A stretch of 64,000 bases of DNA, from contig NZ_JBHUOP010000003.1 in NCBI RefSeq assembly GCF_042683685.1, forward strand, positions 124,001 through 188,000. Reading direction: 5' to 3'. The stretch comes from Timonella corticicola. GTDB taxonomy: Bacteria > Actinomycetota > Actinomycetes > Actinomycetales > Cellulomonadaceae. Below the pieces are notes generated by a model. That model was given only the letters and a program-made list of their open reading frames with translations. It was not told where the DNA came from and did no database searches. Made by a program: the position numbers and the translations under genes. Below, piece after piece: positions 34,673 through 43,452 of the stretch (within the stretch, counting starts at the first letter, position 1; each line of letters starts with the position of its first letter).

Positions 34673-35689
34673 TCAGACGTGCCGCCCGCCCGGCCTACCT
34701 TCGTCTTCGGTTGGGTTGGGTGACGTGCTTGGCTCATCGAGAGCCGAGGCGCCCGCCCATGGGCTCCCCGCACCTGGCGCATCAGGCCGCTGGGGCTGGG
34801 CTGGCTCGTCGAGAAGGTCTGGTGCAAGAGCTGCCTTGCGGCTTTCCTCAAGTGCACGATTTTCGAGCGCCGCGTGTTCCAACTCTGCTGCTCGCTTCTC
34901 CGCCTCCTTCTCAGCCTCGCGTTGAAGCTTCTCTGCCTCACGCTCAGCGGCGCGTTCCTGCTTTTCTTTCTCCCGCTCAGCGGCACGAGTGCGGCGGTCC
35001 TCCTCACGCTCAGCGGCGCGCTGTACTCGTTCGGCCTCGTACTGTTCCTGGTTCAGGTTGATTGCCTTCAACACCTCGGACTGGCCGCGCAGGGCCTGGT
35101 CGATATCGCGTGCGACGGCACGCACCGAGAACGCCGACACAATCTGTAGTGCACCGGCGATGAATGCGTAGAGACCCAAGACCAGACCAACGATCTGTAG
35201 GGTCGCAACGATGTTTCCGCTTGAACGCACCAAGAGCATCACACCGAAAAGAACACTCAGCAAACCGAATGCAAGCATCCACGGCGAACTGAGGTTCTTC
35301 GAACGGGCCGCAATCGCGGAACCGATAATTGCAACCGCACCGAGCGCAATCGTCCACACCACCAGCAGGTAGAAGAACACCAGAACCGTCATACCCGGCC
35401 ATGCCAGAATAAGCACCGCGAAGATCACGTCCACGAGACCCTGAACAAGCCACATGCGCCAACCGGTCTGCGTACGGTTCGCCCATCCCTGGATGATCGC
35501 AAAAACACCGTCAACGAGAAGGAAGATACCGGCAATCCACACGAGGGTGACCAAGGTATTGAGTGGCTCGATCGTCACCAGCACACCCAAAATGACAAGG
35601 GAAATACCACGCAGCAACGGTAGCCACCACACCGCTTTGAGCGCCGAACTCACCGATTCGATGACTGTCTCAGACTTACCCTTTTTCAC
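34673..35689 (-). CDS. HdeD-family (DUF308) membrane protein with charged coiled-coil tail
   Basis: About 338 residues. Six hydrophobic helices in the first 190 residues match the acid-resistance HdeD/DUF308 fold (LLRGISLVILGVLVTIEP). A highly charged Glu/Arg/Lys heptad region (about 215-295, repeats of the type AAEREKEKQERAAERE) and a Pro-rich end follow, which are not part of HdeD. The GTG at 35689 has GGAGGG 5 bases upstream; 35749 would give an implausible N-terminus. Confidence 0.75.
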   Translation of the reverse strand: MKKGKSETVIESVSSALKAVWWLPLLRGISLVILGVLVTIEPLNTLVTLVWIAGIFLLVDGVFAIIQGWANRTQTGWRMWLVQGLVDVIFAVLILAWPGMTVLVFFYLLVVWTIALGAVAIIGSAIAARSKNLSSPWMLAFGLLSVLFGVMLLVRSSGNIVATLQIVGLVLGLYAFIAGALQIVSAFSVRAVARDIDQALRGQSEVLKAINLNQEQYEAERVQRAAEREEDRRTRAAEREKEKQERAAEREAEKLQREAEKEAEKRAAELEHAALENRALEESRKAALAPDLLDEPAQPQRPDAPGAGSPWAGASALDEPSTSPNPTEDEGRPGGRHV

Positions 35690-35816
35690 TGTTCCCTCCG
35701 GATTTGCGTTGAAAATGTACCTCTCCTCATAAAAGCACAGACGACACAAAGGTGCTCGGTGTGCGAAATTCGTAAATTCTGGTGAGTCGCGGTCCGTTTT
35801 CTCATAGACTCAAATC

Positions 35817-38480
35817 ATGTTGTCGCCTGATCCTTCACCGTCATCGCCGCATAAGGCGACCCCGGACACCGAAGAGTCATCGGCGCAGACACCTGATCTC
35901 GCCGAGGTTGCGAGTGTCAGTTCAGCGGGCGCTCGGCTCGATTCCTCCGCCGATGCAGGGTCGAATTCATCCACAACGGCAGAGAACGAAAGCGACAATC
36001 CCCCACCCACCAAGGTGCTTGTGCTCGATGACATCGAGCCGCGTGTGCGACAACCTCGCGACGCCATGGGGATCGGCACCGCGCTCCTGGGCATTGCGGC
36101 GCTCATGCTGTTCTCCGCATATCTGACCTCCACCACCGAGGGCGTTGAACGAGACGTCCAGTCGGTTTCCTCGTTACTCAGCGCGCTCTTCCTTGTTCCA
36201 GTTGTGGTGCTTGAAACCATCATCACCCTCGCCGTACCGGTCGCGGTCCTGACCGAGCTGACCTTCAGGCGTTCAGGGCGACAGGTACTTGAGTCTGCCA
36301 TCGCACTCGCCCTGGGCCTGACCTTGACCGTGGTGTTTATCTGGGGCGTGCAGCAGTGGGGCTCATCCACCCTGATCCAAGGCATGTCGGCGGGAGTCGG
36401 GTCCAGAGCGGTGCTAACGATCCCCGGATACGTCGCCGGACTGTGCGGGCTGCTGACCGCCGCTGGCCCTCGCACCCGCCGCCGCAGCGTGTCCATCTCC
36501 TGGAACGTTCTGTGGTTCTCACTCGCGTTCGTGCTCATCGCCGGGCAGGTCTCCCTCGCCGGCGCGTTCATCGCCGTGCTCCTCGGCCGCGTGGCGGGGC
36601 TCACCGTCCGGTACGTTTCCGGTGTCAAGAGCGAACGCGCTCAGGGAGACGCCCTCGTTCGCGGCGTCCAACGTGCGGGGTTCGAGCCGATCTCGCTCGC
36701 CCGTGTCCGTGATGTCACCGTTGAACATCCTGGCGCACTCTTCGACGACACGATTCCACCAGACTTCGCCGCACACCCTCTCACCGCAGATTCAAGCACC
36801 CGCGTCTACGCAATGCACCGACTTGATGGACCGCGCCTGGACGTGGTCGTGCTCGACGGTGATCGCCAACTCATCGGTGTCCTTCAACGCCTATGGCGCT
36901 CTCTCCGCCTACGAGGAATCGAGGGACGCTCCGCCATCTCGCTGCGCTCAGTCGCAGAACGCGCGGCACTCCTGAACTACGCCGCACAGTCCGCTGGCGT
37001 GCGCACTCACAAACTCCTCGGCGTCTCCGAGGCCGAGGACTCCATGCTGCTCGTGTTCGACCACCCTGAACGCGCCGTGCCGCTCAGTTCGCTGTCGGAT
37101 GTTCAGATCAGCGACTCTCTGATGCGCGAGGCCTGGCGACAGCTCGAGATCGCCCACAAGGCTGGGTTGTCGCACCGCGGTATCTCCGCGGACCAACTAC
37201 TCGTTTCAGAGCCAAGCAGTCTCGATCCGCATTTCCCCGCGCTCAGTTCGCCGAAGGTATGGCTCACCGGCTGGGAAAACGGAGACATCGCCTCTGCCAC
37301 CCTGGCCAGAAACATGGATAACGCGCAGATGCTCGCGATGTTCGCCTCCCTCACGGGTCCTGATCGGGCGATAGCCGTGGCCCGCGAGGTCATCTCCGCC
37401 CACGAACTGCGCCGCCTCGGTCCTCTGCTCCAAACCGTCATCATGCCGTCCACAACGCGCTCCGCCCTACGCGGTCAAAAAAGACTCATCAGTGAGTTGC
37501 GCAGCGCTCTCGTTGAGCAGATTCCCGAAGCCGACGTGGAACCGATGCAGATTCAACGCTTCGGGATCAAAACGGTTATCACCTGGAGCATCACATTTAT
37601 CGCGGCTGCAGTGGTGTTCACAACCATCCAGTTCGACCAGATCGTCGAGGCAATCACGACCTCGAATCCGTGGTGGAGCGTTGCAACCTTGCTGCTCGGT
37701 CTGCTCACCTGGCTTGGCGCAGCGCTCACCTTCGTGGGCTTCGCATCCGTACGTATTCCAATCATCAAGGCAACCATTGTTCAGGCTGCCGCCTCCTTCG
37801 TCGCTCTCGCGGCACCCGCGGGGATCGGCCCCGCGGCCCTCAACCTGCGCATGCTCACCAGACGGGGCGTGCAAACCTCGCTCGCCGTCGCAACAGTGGC
37901 CCTGGTTCAGGTGTCCGGGTTCGTGGTGACAATCGTGCTCGTGGTGATTCTGTCTGTGGCCTCGGGCGATGGCGGTGCGCTGCGTGCGCTGCCCTCCACA
38001 TCGGTCATCGTCGTCATCATCGCGATCGTCCTTATCGGGGCCGTGGCCTTCTCAATTCCAGGGCTGCGCCGGTACCTACTGGCGAAAATCAGGCCAACGT
38101 TCAATCAGATCTGGCCACGACTCTCCGAACTTCTCAGCACCCCGTGGCGGCTCGCACTCGGGCTGGCCGGAAACGCTCTCATGACCATGGGTTACGTCCT
38201 CGCATTCGATTCTGCGCTCAATGCGTTTGGAGCCGAGGTTTCCCTGATCGATGCGGCAGTCGTGTTCCTGGTCGGAAACACCGTGGGTGCCATGGCGCCG
38301 ACTCCCGGAGGTCTGGGTGCCATCGAGGTTGCCCTCGTGACCGGTCTGACCACCACAGCCGGCGTTCCAGCGGCCATAGCCACCTCTGCCGTCGTGTTGT
38401 TCCGCGTGGCAACCTACTGGGCGCGTATCCCTATCGGCTGGGTCGCAATGCGCTATCTGCAAAAGAACAACGAGCTCTAG
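35817..38480 (+). CDS. Flippase-like (LPG synthase TM/UPF0104) protein with a degenerate kinase-like domain
   Basis: 887 residues. After a disordered start come four helices (about 85-260), then a soluble domain (about 280-575), then eight helices with PAGIGPAALNLRMLTRRG and GGLGAIEVALVTGLTTTAGV, matching the transmembrane part of lysylphosphatidylglycerol synthase. The soluble domain looks kinase-like: HRGISADQLLV from H453 stands where HRDxxxxN is expected and LTGWENGD near 483 replaces DFG. Both catalytic Asp are missing, so it is probably a pseudokinase. It may move a lipid-linked substrate. It ends on the same CTAG as the next gene. Confidence 0.75.
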   Translation: MLSPDPSPSSPHKATPDTEESSAQTPDLAEVASVSSAGARLDSSADAGSNSSTTAENESDNPPPTKVLVLDDIEPRVRQPRDAMGIGTALLGIAALMLFSAYLTSTTEGVERDVQSVSSLLSALFLVPVVVLETIITLAVPVAVLTELTFRRSGRQVLESAIALALGLTLTVVFIWGVQQWGSSTLIQGMSAGVGSRAVLTIPGYVAGLCGLLTAAGPRTRRRSVSISWNVLWFSLAFVLIAGQVSLAGAFIAVLLGRVAGLTVRYVSGVKSERAQGDALVRGVQRAGFEPISLARVRDVTVEHPGALFDDTIPPDFAAHPLTADSSTRVYAMHRLDGPRLDVVVLDGDRQLIGVLQRLWRSLRLRGIEGRSAISLRSVAERAALLNYAAQSAGVRTHKLLGVSEAEDSMLLVFDHPERAVPLSSLSDVQISDSLMREAWRQLEIAHKAGLSHRGISADQLLVSEPSSLDPHFPALSSPKVWLTGWENGDIASATLARNMDNAQMLAMFASLTGPDRAIAVAREVISAHELRRLGPLLQTVIMPSTTRSALRGQKRLISELRSALVEQIPEADVEPMQIQRFGIKTVITWSITFIAAAVVFTTIQFDQIVEAITTSNPWWSVATLLLGLLTWLGAALTFVGFASVRIPIIKATIVQAAASFVALAAPAGIGPAALNLRMLTRRGVQTSLAVATVALVQVSGFVVTIVLVVILSVASGDGGALRALPSTSVIVVIIAIVLIGAVAFSIPGLRRYLLAKIRPTFNQIWPRLSELLSTPWRLALGLAGNALMTMGYVLAFDSALNAFGAEVSLIDAAVVFLVGNTVGAMAPTPGGLGAIEVALVTGLTTTAGVPAAIATSAVVLFRVATYWARIPIGWVAMRYLQKNNEL

Positions 38481-39880
38481 GCCGCGTGGGCGGCTTCGGC
38501 CCGCTCTTCCTCCTCAGCCGCAGCATTCTCCTGTCTACCCAGCGTGAGCACGAGGGCACCGAGGAAGGTCGTGATGGGGATGGCCAGCACCAGACCAATC
38601 GAGCCGATGAGCGTACGCACCACCTCGACTGCGATCTCGCCCGAGGTCAACGTGAACCACAGACCCTGGTCAATGAGCGAGACCAACATGAGCATCGGCA
38701 GAGCCGCGCCAAGGTAGGCAAACGTGATGGTGTAGACGGTCGAGGCGATGTGGTCACGCCCGATCCGCATGCCGCGCGAGAACAACTCCCACACGCCAAG
38801 TTGGGGATTCACGGTCTTGAGTTCCCATACTGCCGAGGCCTGTGTGATCGTGACGTCGTTGAGCACGCCAAGCCCGGCAAGCACCATGCCGCACAGCACG
38901 ATTGACCGCACGGAGACACGCTCATCGAGCATGTTCAACTGCACCAGATAGTCATCGAGCATCACGATGTTGGTGGACTCAACGGCCCACGCCGCAAGCA
39001 AGACCGTCACCGCAAGGCCGATGATCGTGCCCAACAGTGCCGTTGAGGTACGCGTTGTGAACCCGTGCGCGACATAGAGCACGAAGAACATCACCACAAT
39101 CGAGGTGACCAGGGCAATCGGAATCGCATCCGCACCCGTCCACAGGGCCGGAAGCGTGAATTTCACAATCACGAGGAACGACACGATCAACCCGAGTATC
39201 GAGGCAAAACCACGCCACCTTGCCACCAACACCACGAGCAGTGCATACCCTGCAGCCATGATGCCGATTGGTGCTCGGCGTTCAAAGTCTTGGAACACAT
39301 ACACCGTGTCTGAGTCGGTGACAGGTATCTCTTGGAAGCGAACACGGTCACCAGCATCGATGCCGACGCTCGCATACTCGCCACCGATCTGGATGACGAT
39401 CTCGCCCCCACCGAACTCATCGTCAATCCGGACCGGGATCCCCTCATCCTCGAGTGGGCCGGTCACAGTTCCCAGCATGATTGTTGCCCCTGGCGCCGTG
39501 GTCATCAGGGCACCGCGCTCAGGAGGATCCTTGGGCCAGTAGACAACCATGCCAATCGCGGAGGCCAGCAGCATCGGGATCAGCAGCACCGCCAAAACGA
39601 TGCGGACTCCACGTGAGGCCCGCGGAGCAGGACCATGGGCGTGGCTGTGCGAGTGGGCCTGCCCGCCGTTTGCCAACCCATCAAGCACTCCTGCATCGAC
39701 ATTCGGCGATACGGCAGCAGTGGGTGGAACGCCACCGAACACTGCGTGCACACCCTCGGGCAGGCGTCCTGCCCCACCCTCCACTCCGGTGCCGTGCGGC
39801 TGGGTCTGGGTCGGCTCGACGTCGCTATGCGCTGGCTCTGGGCGTTCGTAGTCACGCGGTCGCATGGGCTGATCGGTCAC
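38477..39880 (-). CDS. YibE/F-like membrane protein
   Basis: 467 residues: a hydrophilic N-terminus with a His-rich stretch (AHSHSHAHG), one helix, an extracytoplasmic beta domain (about 125-200), then about seven helices ending in an acidic tail. DVTITQASAVWELK and the preceding VLAGLGVLND are typical of the YibE/F family, whose role is unknown. The GTG start has AAGGAG 6 bases upstream. It converges on the flippase gene and the stop codons overlap. Confidence 0.85.
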   Translation of the reverse strand: MTDQPMRPRDYERPEPAHSDVEPTQTQPHGTGVEGGAGRLPEGVHAVFGGVPPTAAVSPNVDAGVLDGLANGGQAHSHSHAHGPAPRASRGVRIVLAVLLIPMLLASAIGMVVYWPKDPPERGALMTTAPGATIMLGTVTGPLEDEGIPVRIDDEFGGGEIVIQIGGEYASVGIDAGDRVRFQEIPVTDSDTVYVFQDFERRAPIGIMAAGYALLVVLVARWRGFASILGLIVSFLVIVKFTLPALWTGADAIPIALVTSIVVMFFVLYVAHGFTTRTSTALLGTIIGLAVTVLLAAWAVESTNIVMLDDYLVQLNMLDERVSVRSIVLCGMVLAGLGVLNDVTITQASAVWELKTVNPQLGVWELFSRGMRIGRDHIASTVYTITFAYLGAALPMLMLVSLIDQGLWFTLTSGEIAVEVVRTLIGSIGLVLAIPITTFLGALVLTLGRQENAAAEEEERAEAAHAA

Positions 39881-39932
39881 GGTTGCTCCTTACCGAGAAC
39901 TACAGGGCTTGCCGGGTCGAGGATATAAGAAA

Positions 39933-39961
39933 GGTCGCCCACAAGACGTGGGCGACCTTGT
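39933..39961 (-). terminator. Terminator of hup
   Basis: Perfect 12-bp inverted repeat AAGGTCGCCCAC / GTGGGCGACCTT with a 5-base loop, just downstream of the HU gene on the minus strand. Confidence 0.85.
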
Positions 39962-39977
39962 CTGAGTTAGCGTGATG

Positions 39978-40271
39978 TCACGCGACCGGTAGGTCTGCGA
40001 CTGCCTTCTTCAGCAGGCTTCCTGCCGAAATCTTAACGCCCCAACCAGCAGGAATGACGATTTCTTCGCCGGTGCGTGGGTTGCGGCCGGTGCGCTCCTT
40101 GCGGGCTGCTGGCTCTACCGACAGAAGGCCGGTCACCTTGACAGCTTCACCCTGCGCAAGCTGCTCGATGAGTACATCCTGGAGTGCCGAGACTGCAGCG
40201 TCTGCGTCCGTCTTGGTGAGACCGGACTTGGTGGCAATTGCCGAAACGAGTTCGGAGCGGTTCAGTGCCAT
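39978..40271 (-). CDS. hup: Nucleoid protein HU
   Basis: 97 residues. MALNRSELVSAIA is the HU start, and the DNA-binding arm GRNPRTGEEIVIPA is intact. There is no Lys/Ala-rich tail as in mycobacterial HU, so this is the short bacterial type. HU bends and compacts DNA. The RBS AAGGGAAG precedes the ATG. The upstream region to 40541 holds its promoter and no gene. Confidence 0.96.
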   Translation of the reverse strand: MALNRSELVSAIATKSGLTKTDADAAVSALQDVLIEQLAQGEAVKVTGLLSVEPAARKERTGRNPRTGEEIVIPAGWGVKISAGSLLKKAVADLPVA

Positions 40272-40541
40272 GAACTTCCCTTCATTGGTCTTAGCCGAAT
40301 GTTCTGGCTGAGACGTAACCGTGCCCGCTGTTGTGCGGGCTTACCTCCACAAGGTTAGGGCAAAAAAACCAGTGCGTGTCGCCATTTCTAGCGGTTTTGT
40401 CGAGGTTTTTTGGTGAGTTTTCTCTTTTTGGACCGATTCACCCCGAGGCCTGCCCGTTTTGCCCTGATTTTGCTCGTAGTGGTGCGCATGATCACGGCAA
40501 TTCTCACCTCAGCGGTGTTCCATTTCAGGGACACTTGATTC

Positions 40542-41705
40542 ATGGATCTTCATCACAAACTGGCTGTCGGGTCGTCTGGCAGTTCGCGCGACGAGTTGGA
40601 TGGGGTGGAGAGACTGCTGCTCGCTGAACTCGCAGAGATCGCCGGTCCAGTAGAGCGGATTGCGTTGGTGGATTGTGGGTCTGTGCTGCTTGCCGACGAG
40701 TTGGCACGGTTGTTCCCCACCGCCCAGTTGGTTGCGTACGACGATTCGTACGTGGACGCTTCGCTCTATGATGCTGAGGTTGCTGAGCGTGAGTGGGTGG
40801 ACCGTTATATGCGGGTGGCCGCGTTGGATTCTGTACGTTTCCCCACGGAGTTGTTTACCGGGGTTTCGGTTCTTGTGCTGCGACTACCCAAGTCGCTCGA
40901 CTACTTGGACGAGTTCGCCGCTGCAGCCGCATCTGGACTTGAGCCCGATGCCCTTGTCCTCGGTGCCGAACGCACCAAGTACATGACCCCCACGCAAAAC
41001 GAGGTCCTCAAACGGTACTTCGGTTCGGTTACTGCATCGCTGGGCAGGTTCAAGTCCCGTGCACTGCGAGCTACTGAGCCTTTAGGATCCGAGTCGTTGC
41101 CGGGTGCCGCAACCTCTGCAGTGTCCAGCTTCCCGCGCAGCAAGCATCTACCTGAACTCGGGCTCACAGTCGTTGCCCACGGAGGTGTGTTCGCTGGGAC
41201 GAAACTGGACATCGGAAGCCGCCTGCTCGTCGACAATCTGGAACATCTGCTTGAACAAGCGCCGCACGCGCGAGACTTCGTGGACGCCGGATGTGGATCA
41301 GGGGTCTTGAGCGCGCGAATCGCGCAATTACGCGAATCAGCGCAGGTTACGGGCGTTGACGTATCAGCTGCAGCCGTCCTCTCCACTCGCGAAACCGCAC
41401 AGGCAAACGGATTCGCCGACCGCATCACCGCCGTGCAGGACGACGCCCTACGAGGGCTACCCACCGCAAGTGCCGACGTGATCGTGTGCAACCCGCCGTT
41501 TCACGCGGGAACCTCGCTCGACACCGACGTGGCACAACGCATGTTCCGTGAGGCCGGGCGCGTGCTACGTCCCGGTGGCCAACTGTGGACCGTGTACAAT
41601 TCGCCGCTGCCGTACCGTAACGCCATGACTCGATCCGTCGGACGCACCGTGGTGGTCGGCTCGAACCGCAAGTTCACGGTGACGGTGTCGATCAAACCCT
41701 CCTGA
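40542..41705 (+). CDS. Class I SAM-dependent methyltransferase (RsmC/RlmG-like)
   Basis: 387 residues. The C-terminal half is a catalytic domain with DAGCGSGVLSARIA (SAM loop) and VIVCNPPFHAG, the NPPF motif of N-methyltransferases acting on rRNA bases. The N-terminal half is a second, degenerate Rossmann-like domain as in RsmC and RlmG. It probably methylates a guanine in 16S or 23S rRNA; which one cannot be decided. AGGGA lies 9 bases before the ATG. Confidence 0.85.
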   Translation: MDLHHKLAVGSSGSSRDELDGVERLLLAELAEIAGPVERIALVDCGSVLLADELARLFPTAQLVAYDDSYVDASLYDAEVAEREWVDRYMRVAALDSVRFPTELFTGVSVLVLRLPKSLDYLDEFAAAAASGLEPDALVLGAERTKYMTPTQNEVLKRYFGSVTASLGRFKSRALRATEPLGSESLPGAATSAVSSFPRSKHLPELGLTVVAHGGVFAGTKLDIGSRLLVDNLEHLLEQAPHARDFVDAGCGSGVLSARIAQLRESAQVTGVDVSAAAVLSTRETAQANGFADRITAVQDDALRGLPTASADVIVCNPPFHAGTSLDTDVAQRMFREAGRVLRPGGQLWTVYNSPLPYRNAMTRSVGRTVVVGSNRKFTVTVSIKPS

Positions 41706-41747
41706 GTCGCACCTCAGTAGACGCGGTATCCCTCACCGTCCGCTGCA

Positions 41748-42947
41748 TTACCGGTTGAGAGCTTCCTCTATGCGGCGTAGCGCCTCATCGATGACCTCGT
41801 TGGACGTGGCGAGGTTGATCCGCACGTAGTTTTCGCCACCCGCGCCGAACGTGTAGCCAGGATTGAACGCGGTCTTCGCCTTGCGGTACAGGAAGTGGGC
41901 GGGATTCTTGCCGAGCGGCTTCCCGTCGACGACCACCCGCGAGAAGTCCACCCACGCAAAGTAGGTGGAAACTGCTGGCAGCACACGAGCTTCGGGAGCA
42001 ACTCTCGCGAGGCCCTCCGTCAGACGTATGCGCCGTGCATCGATTCCGGCCCGCACCGTATCAAGCCATTGACCTCCATACACGAGTGCTGCGGTGTGCG
42101 CGGCGATCGCGATGGTCGAAGCACCCTCGAAGACCGTTTCCGGAACGTCCTTGAGTTCCTCTTTCGCGTCGGACCCGACGATCATGAGGGCGGCTTTGAA
42201 CCCGGCGAGGTGGAATGCCTTAGCCGCAGAGAACAGGACGATCGCGCGTTCGCTTCCAGGTACGGACAGCGCCGGGACACAGGAATGACCGGTCGCGGCG
42301 ATGGGCAGGTGGATCTCATCCACGATGACGCGGACGTCATGTCTGTTGGCAAGCTCAAACACCCTGATGAGTTCCTCACGAGTGTGCGCGACACCGGTCG
42401 GATTCTGCGGGTTACACAGCAGATAGGAGTCAGCGGACTCGAACAGCGCTTCAAGTTCGGCAAAATCGAGACGACCGTCATCGGCGAGCCTTGCTTCATG
42501 GATCCGCGCACCGGCCTCGACCGGGTACACCCGGAACGGTGGATACACGGGCGTGTTGATGACGAGGTCACGCGCGCCGATCATGTCCACCGCATACTTG
42601 ACACCCTGCATGACGTCGGGCATCAGGCTGATCTGGTCTGCACTCACGTCGAGGCCCCACCGATCCTGTGCAAATACGATATAGGCGTCCTGATACGAGG
42701 GAAGCTGCCGGTAGTCGACCTCACGGTTGGGAAGATCGCGGATGTCTTCCGCTGCGTATGTGATCCCCGGATATCCCGTGTCGCCTGCGGCCATGATCTG
42801 TTGGATGACCTCGATTACCTGCGGCACAGGCGAGCAGTCCATCTCCGCAACCCACATGGGCAGAACATCGGAAGCGTACTGAGTCCATTTGACCGAGCGG
42901 CGTGCCGTGAGTTGCTCAAGCGTGTACGCCTCAAGGGGATCGGACGT
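41748..42947 (-). CDS. MalY/PatB family PLP-dependent aminotransferase (cystathionine beta-lyase-like)
   Basis: About 399 residues. The fold-type I features are LPMWVAEMDC near the start, NPQNPTGVAHTREE, VIVDEIHLPI and the PLP lysine in FSAAKAFHLAG. MalY/PatB enzymes cleave cystathionine or Cys conjugates to pyruvate, ammonia and a thiol. I chose the ATG at 42947 because GGGAGG lies just upstream; an ATG at 43031 would add a 28-residue Ser/Thr-rich extension without an RBS. Confidence 0.9.
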   Translation of the reverse strand, partial: TSDPLEAYTLEQLTARRSVKWTQYASDVLPMWVAEMDCSPVPQVIEVIQQIMAAGDTGYPGITYAAEDIRDLPNREVDYRQLPSYQDAYIVFAQDRWGLDVSADQISLMPDVMQGVKYAVDMIGARDLVINTPVYPPFRVYPVEAGARIHEARLADDGRLDFAELEALFESADSYLLCNPQNPTGVAHTREELIRVFELANRHDVRVIVDEIHLPIAATGHSCVPALSVPGSERAIVLFSAAKAFHLAGFKAALMIVGSDAKEELKDVPETVFEGASTIAIAAHTAALVYGGQWLDTVRAGIDARRIRLTEGLARVAPEARVLPAVSTYFAWVDFSRVVVDGKPLGKNPAHFLYRKAKTAFNPGYTFGAGGENYVRINLATSNEVIDEALRRIEEALNR

Positions 42948-43077
42948 CATGGTGCCTCCCGGTGACGACGTTGCCTCTCCGGCTACTTGATCAGTGTGTA
43001 CGGGCGCCGACGTGCGGGCATCAGAAGTCATGACACAAACCTAACCGCTAAACCTTGGTTTCGTGTTACCCACCCGT

Positions 43078-43137
43078 ATGGTGATTTTCCGGGATCAGGA
43101 TGGTTTTTCTTGGTGGCTGTTACCGGAAAATCACCAT
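43078..43137. repeat. Inverted repeat upstream of the PatB-like gene
   Basis: A perfect 15-bp inverted repeat (ATGGTGATTTTCCGG at 43078-43092, its complement at 43123-43137) with a 30-base loop. It sits between the aminotransferase start and a decayed antitoxin gene and matches no known operator. Confidence 0.6.
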
Positions 43138-43240
43138 GTTGGGAAGAAGTCTGGAGGAATCATCGCCACTCATCAACCGCCCAGGACCTACACTAAGTAA
43201 TTATCGCGTTTAACGAGTGCTGAACAGCGAGGGGAATTGA

Positions 43241-43452
43241 GATGAGCAGCAAAACAAGCGCATGGAGTGATGTGAGCACCAAGCGCCCGGTTGATGAACG
43301 GGCTGTCGCCAAACACGTCGCGCAGATGAATGCTCAAGAACAGGCGTACCGACTCCGCGAAATCCGCAAAGACGAGGAGCGATACGAGAATCGCTCGCCG
43401 AACGCATGAAACTCACTCAACCCACAATCTCCGCCCGGACACTCTCAAATCA
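43241..43452 (+). pseudogene. Frameshifted, truncated XRE-family antitoxin
   Basis: The first frame (ATG 43241, stop 43406) gives 55 residues, including KRPVDERAVAKHVAQM and YRLREIRKDEE, the N-terminal part of HigA-like antitoxins. After a shift of one base the next frame continues ESLAERMKLTQPTISART, the helix-turn-helix expected there. The reading then runs into unrelated sequence and the C-terminal half is missing. No toxin gene is adjacent. A GGGG-rich RBS and good codon use in both pieces support former coding. Confidence 0.7.

Noticed and set aside
37670..38905. 411-residue plus-strand frame across the flippase and YibE ends
   Set aside because: It runs out of frame through two genes with good motifs and is Arg/Ser-rich; no RBS.
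41895..42965. 356-residue plus-strand frame opposite the PatB-like gene
   Set aside because: Antisense to a clear PLP enzyme; high Arg/His content without domain motifs.
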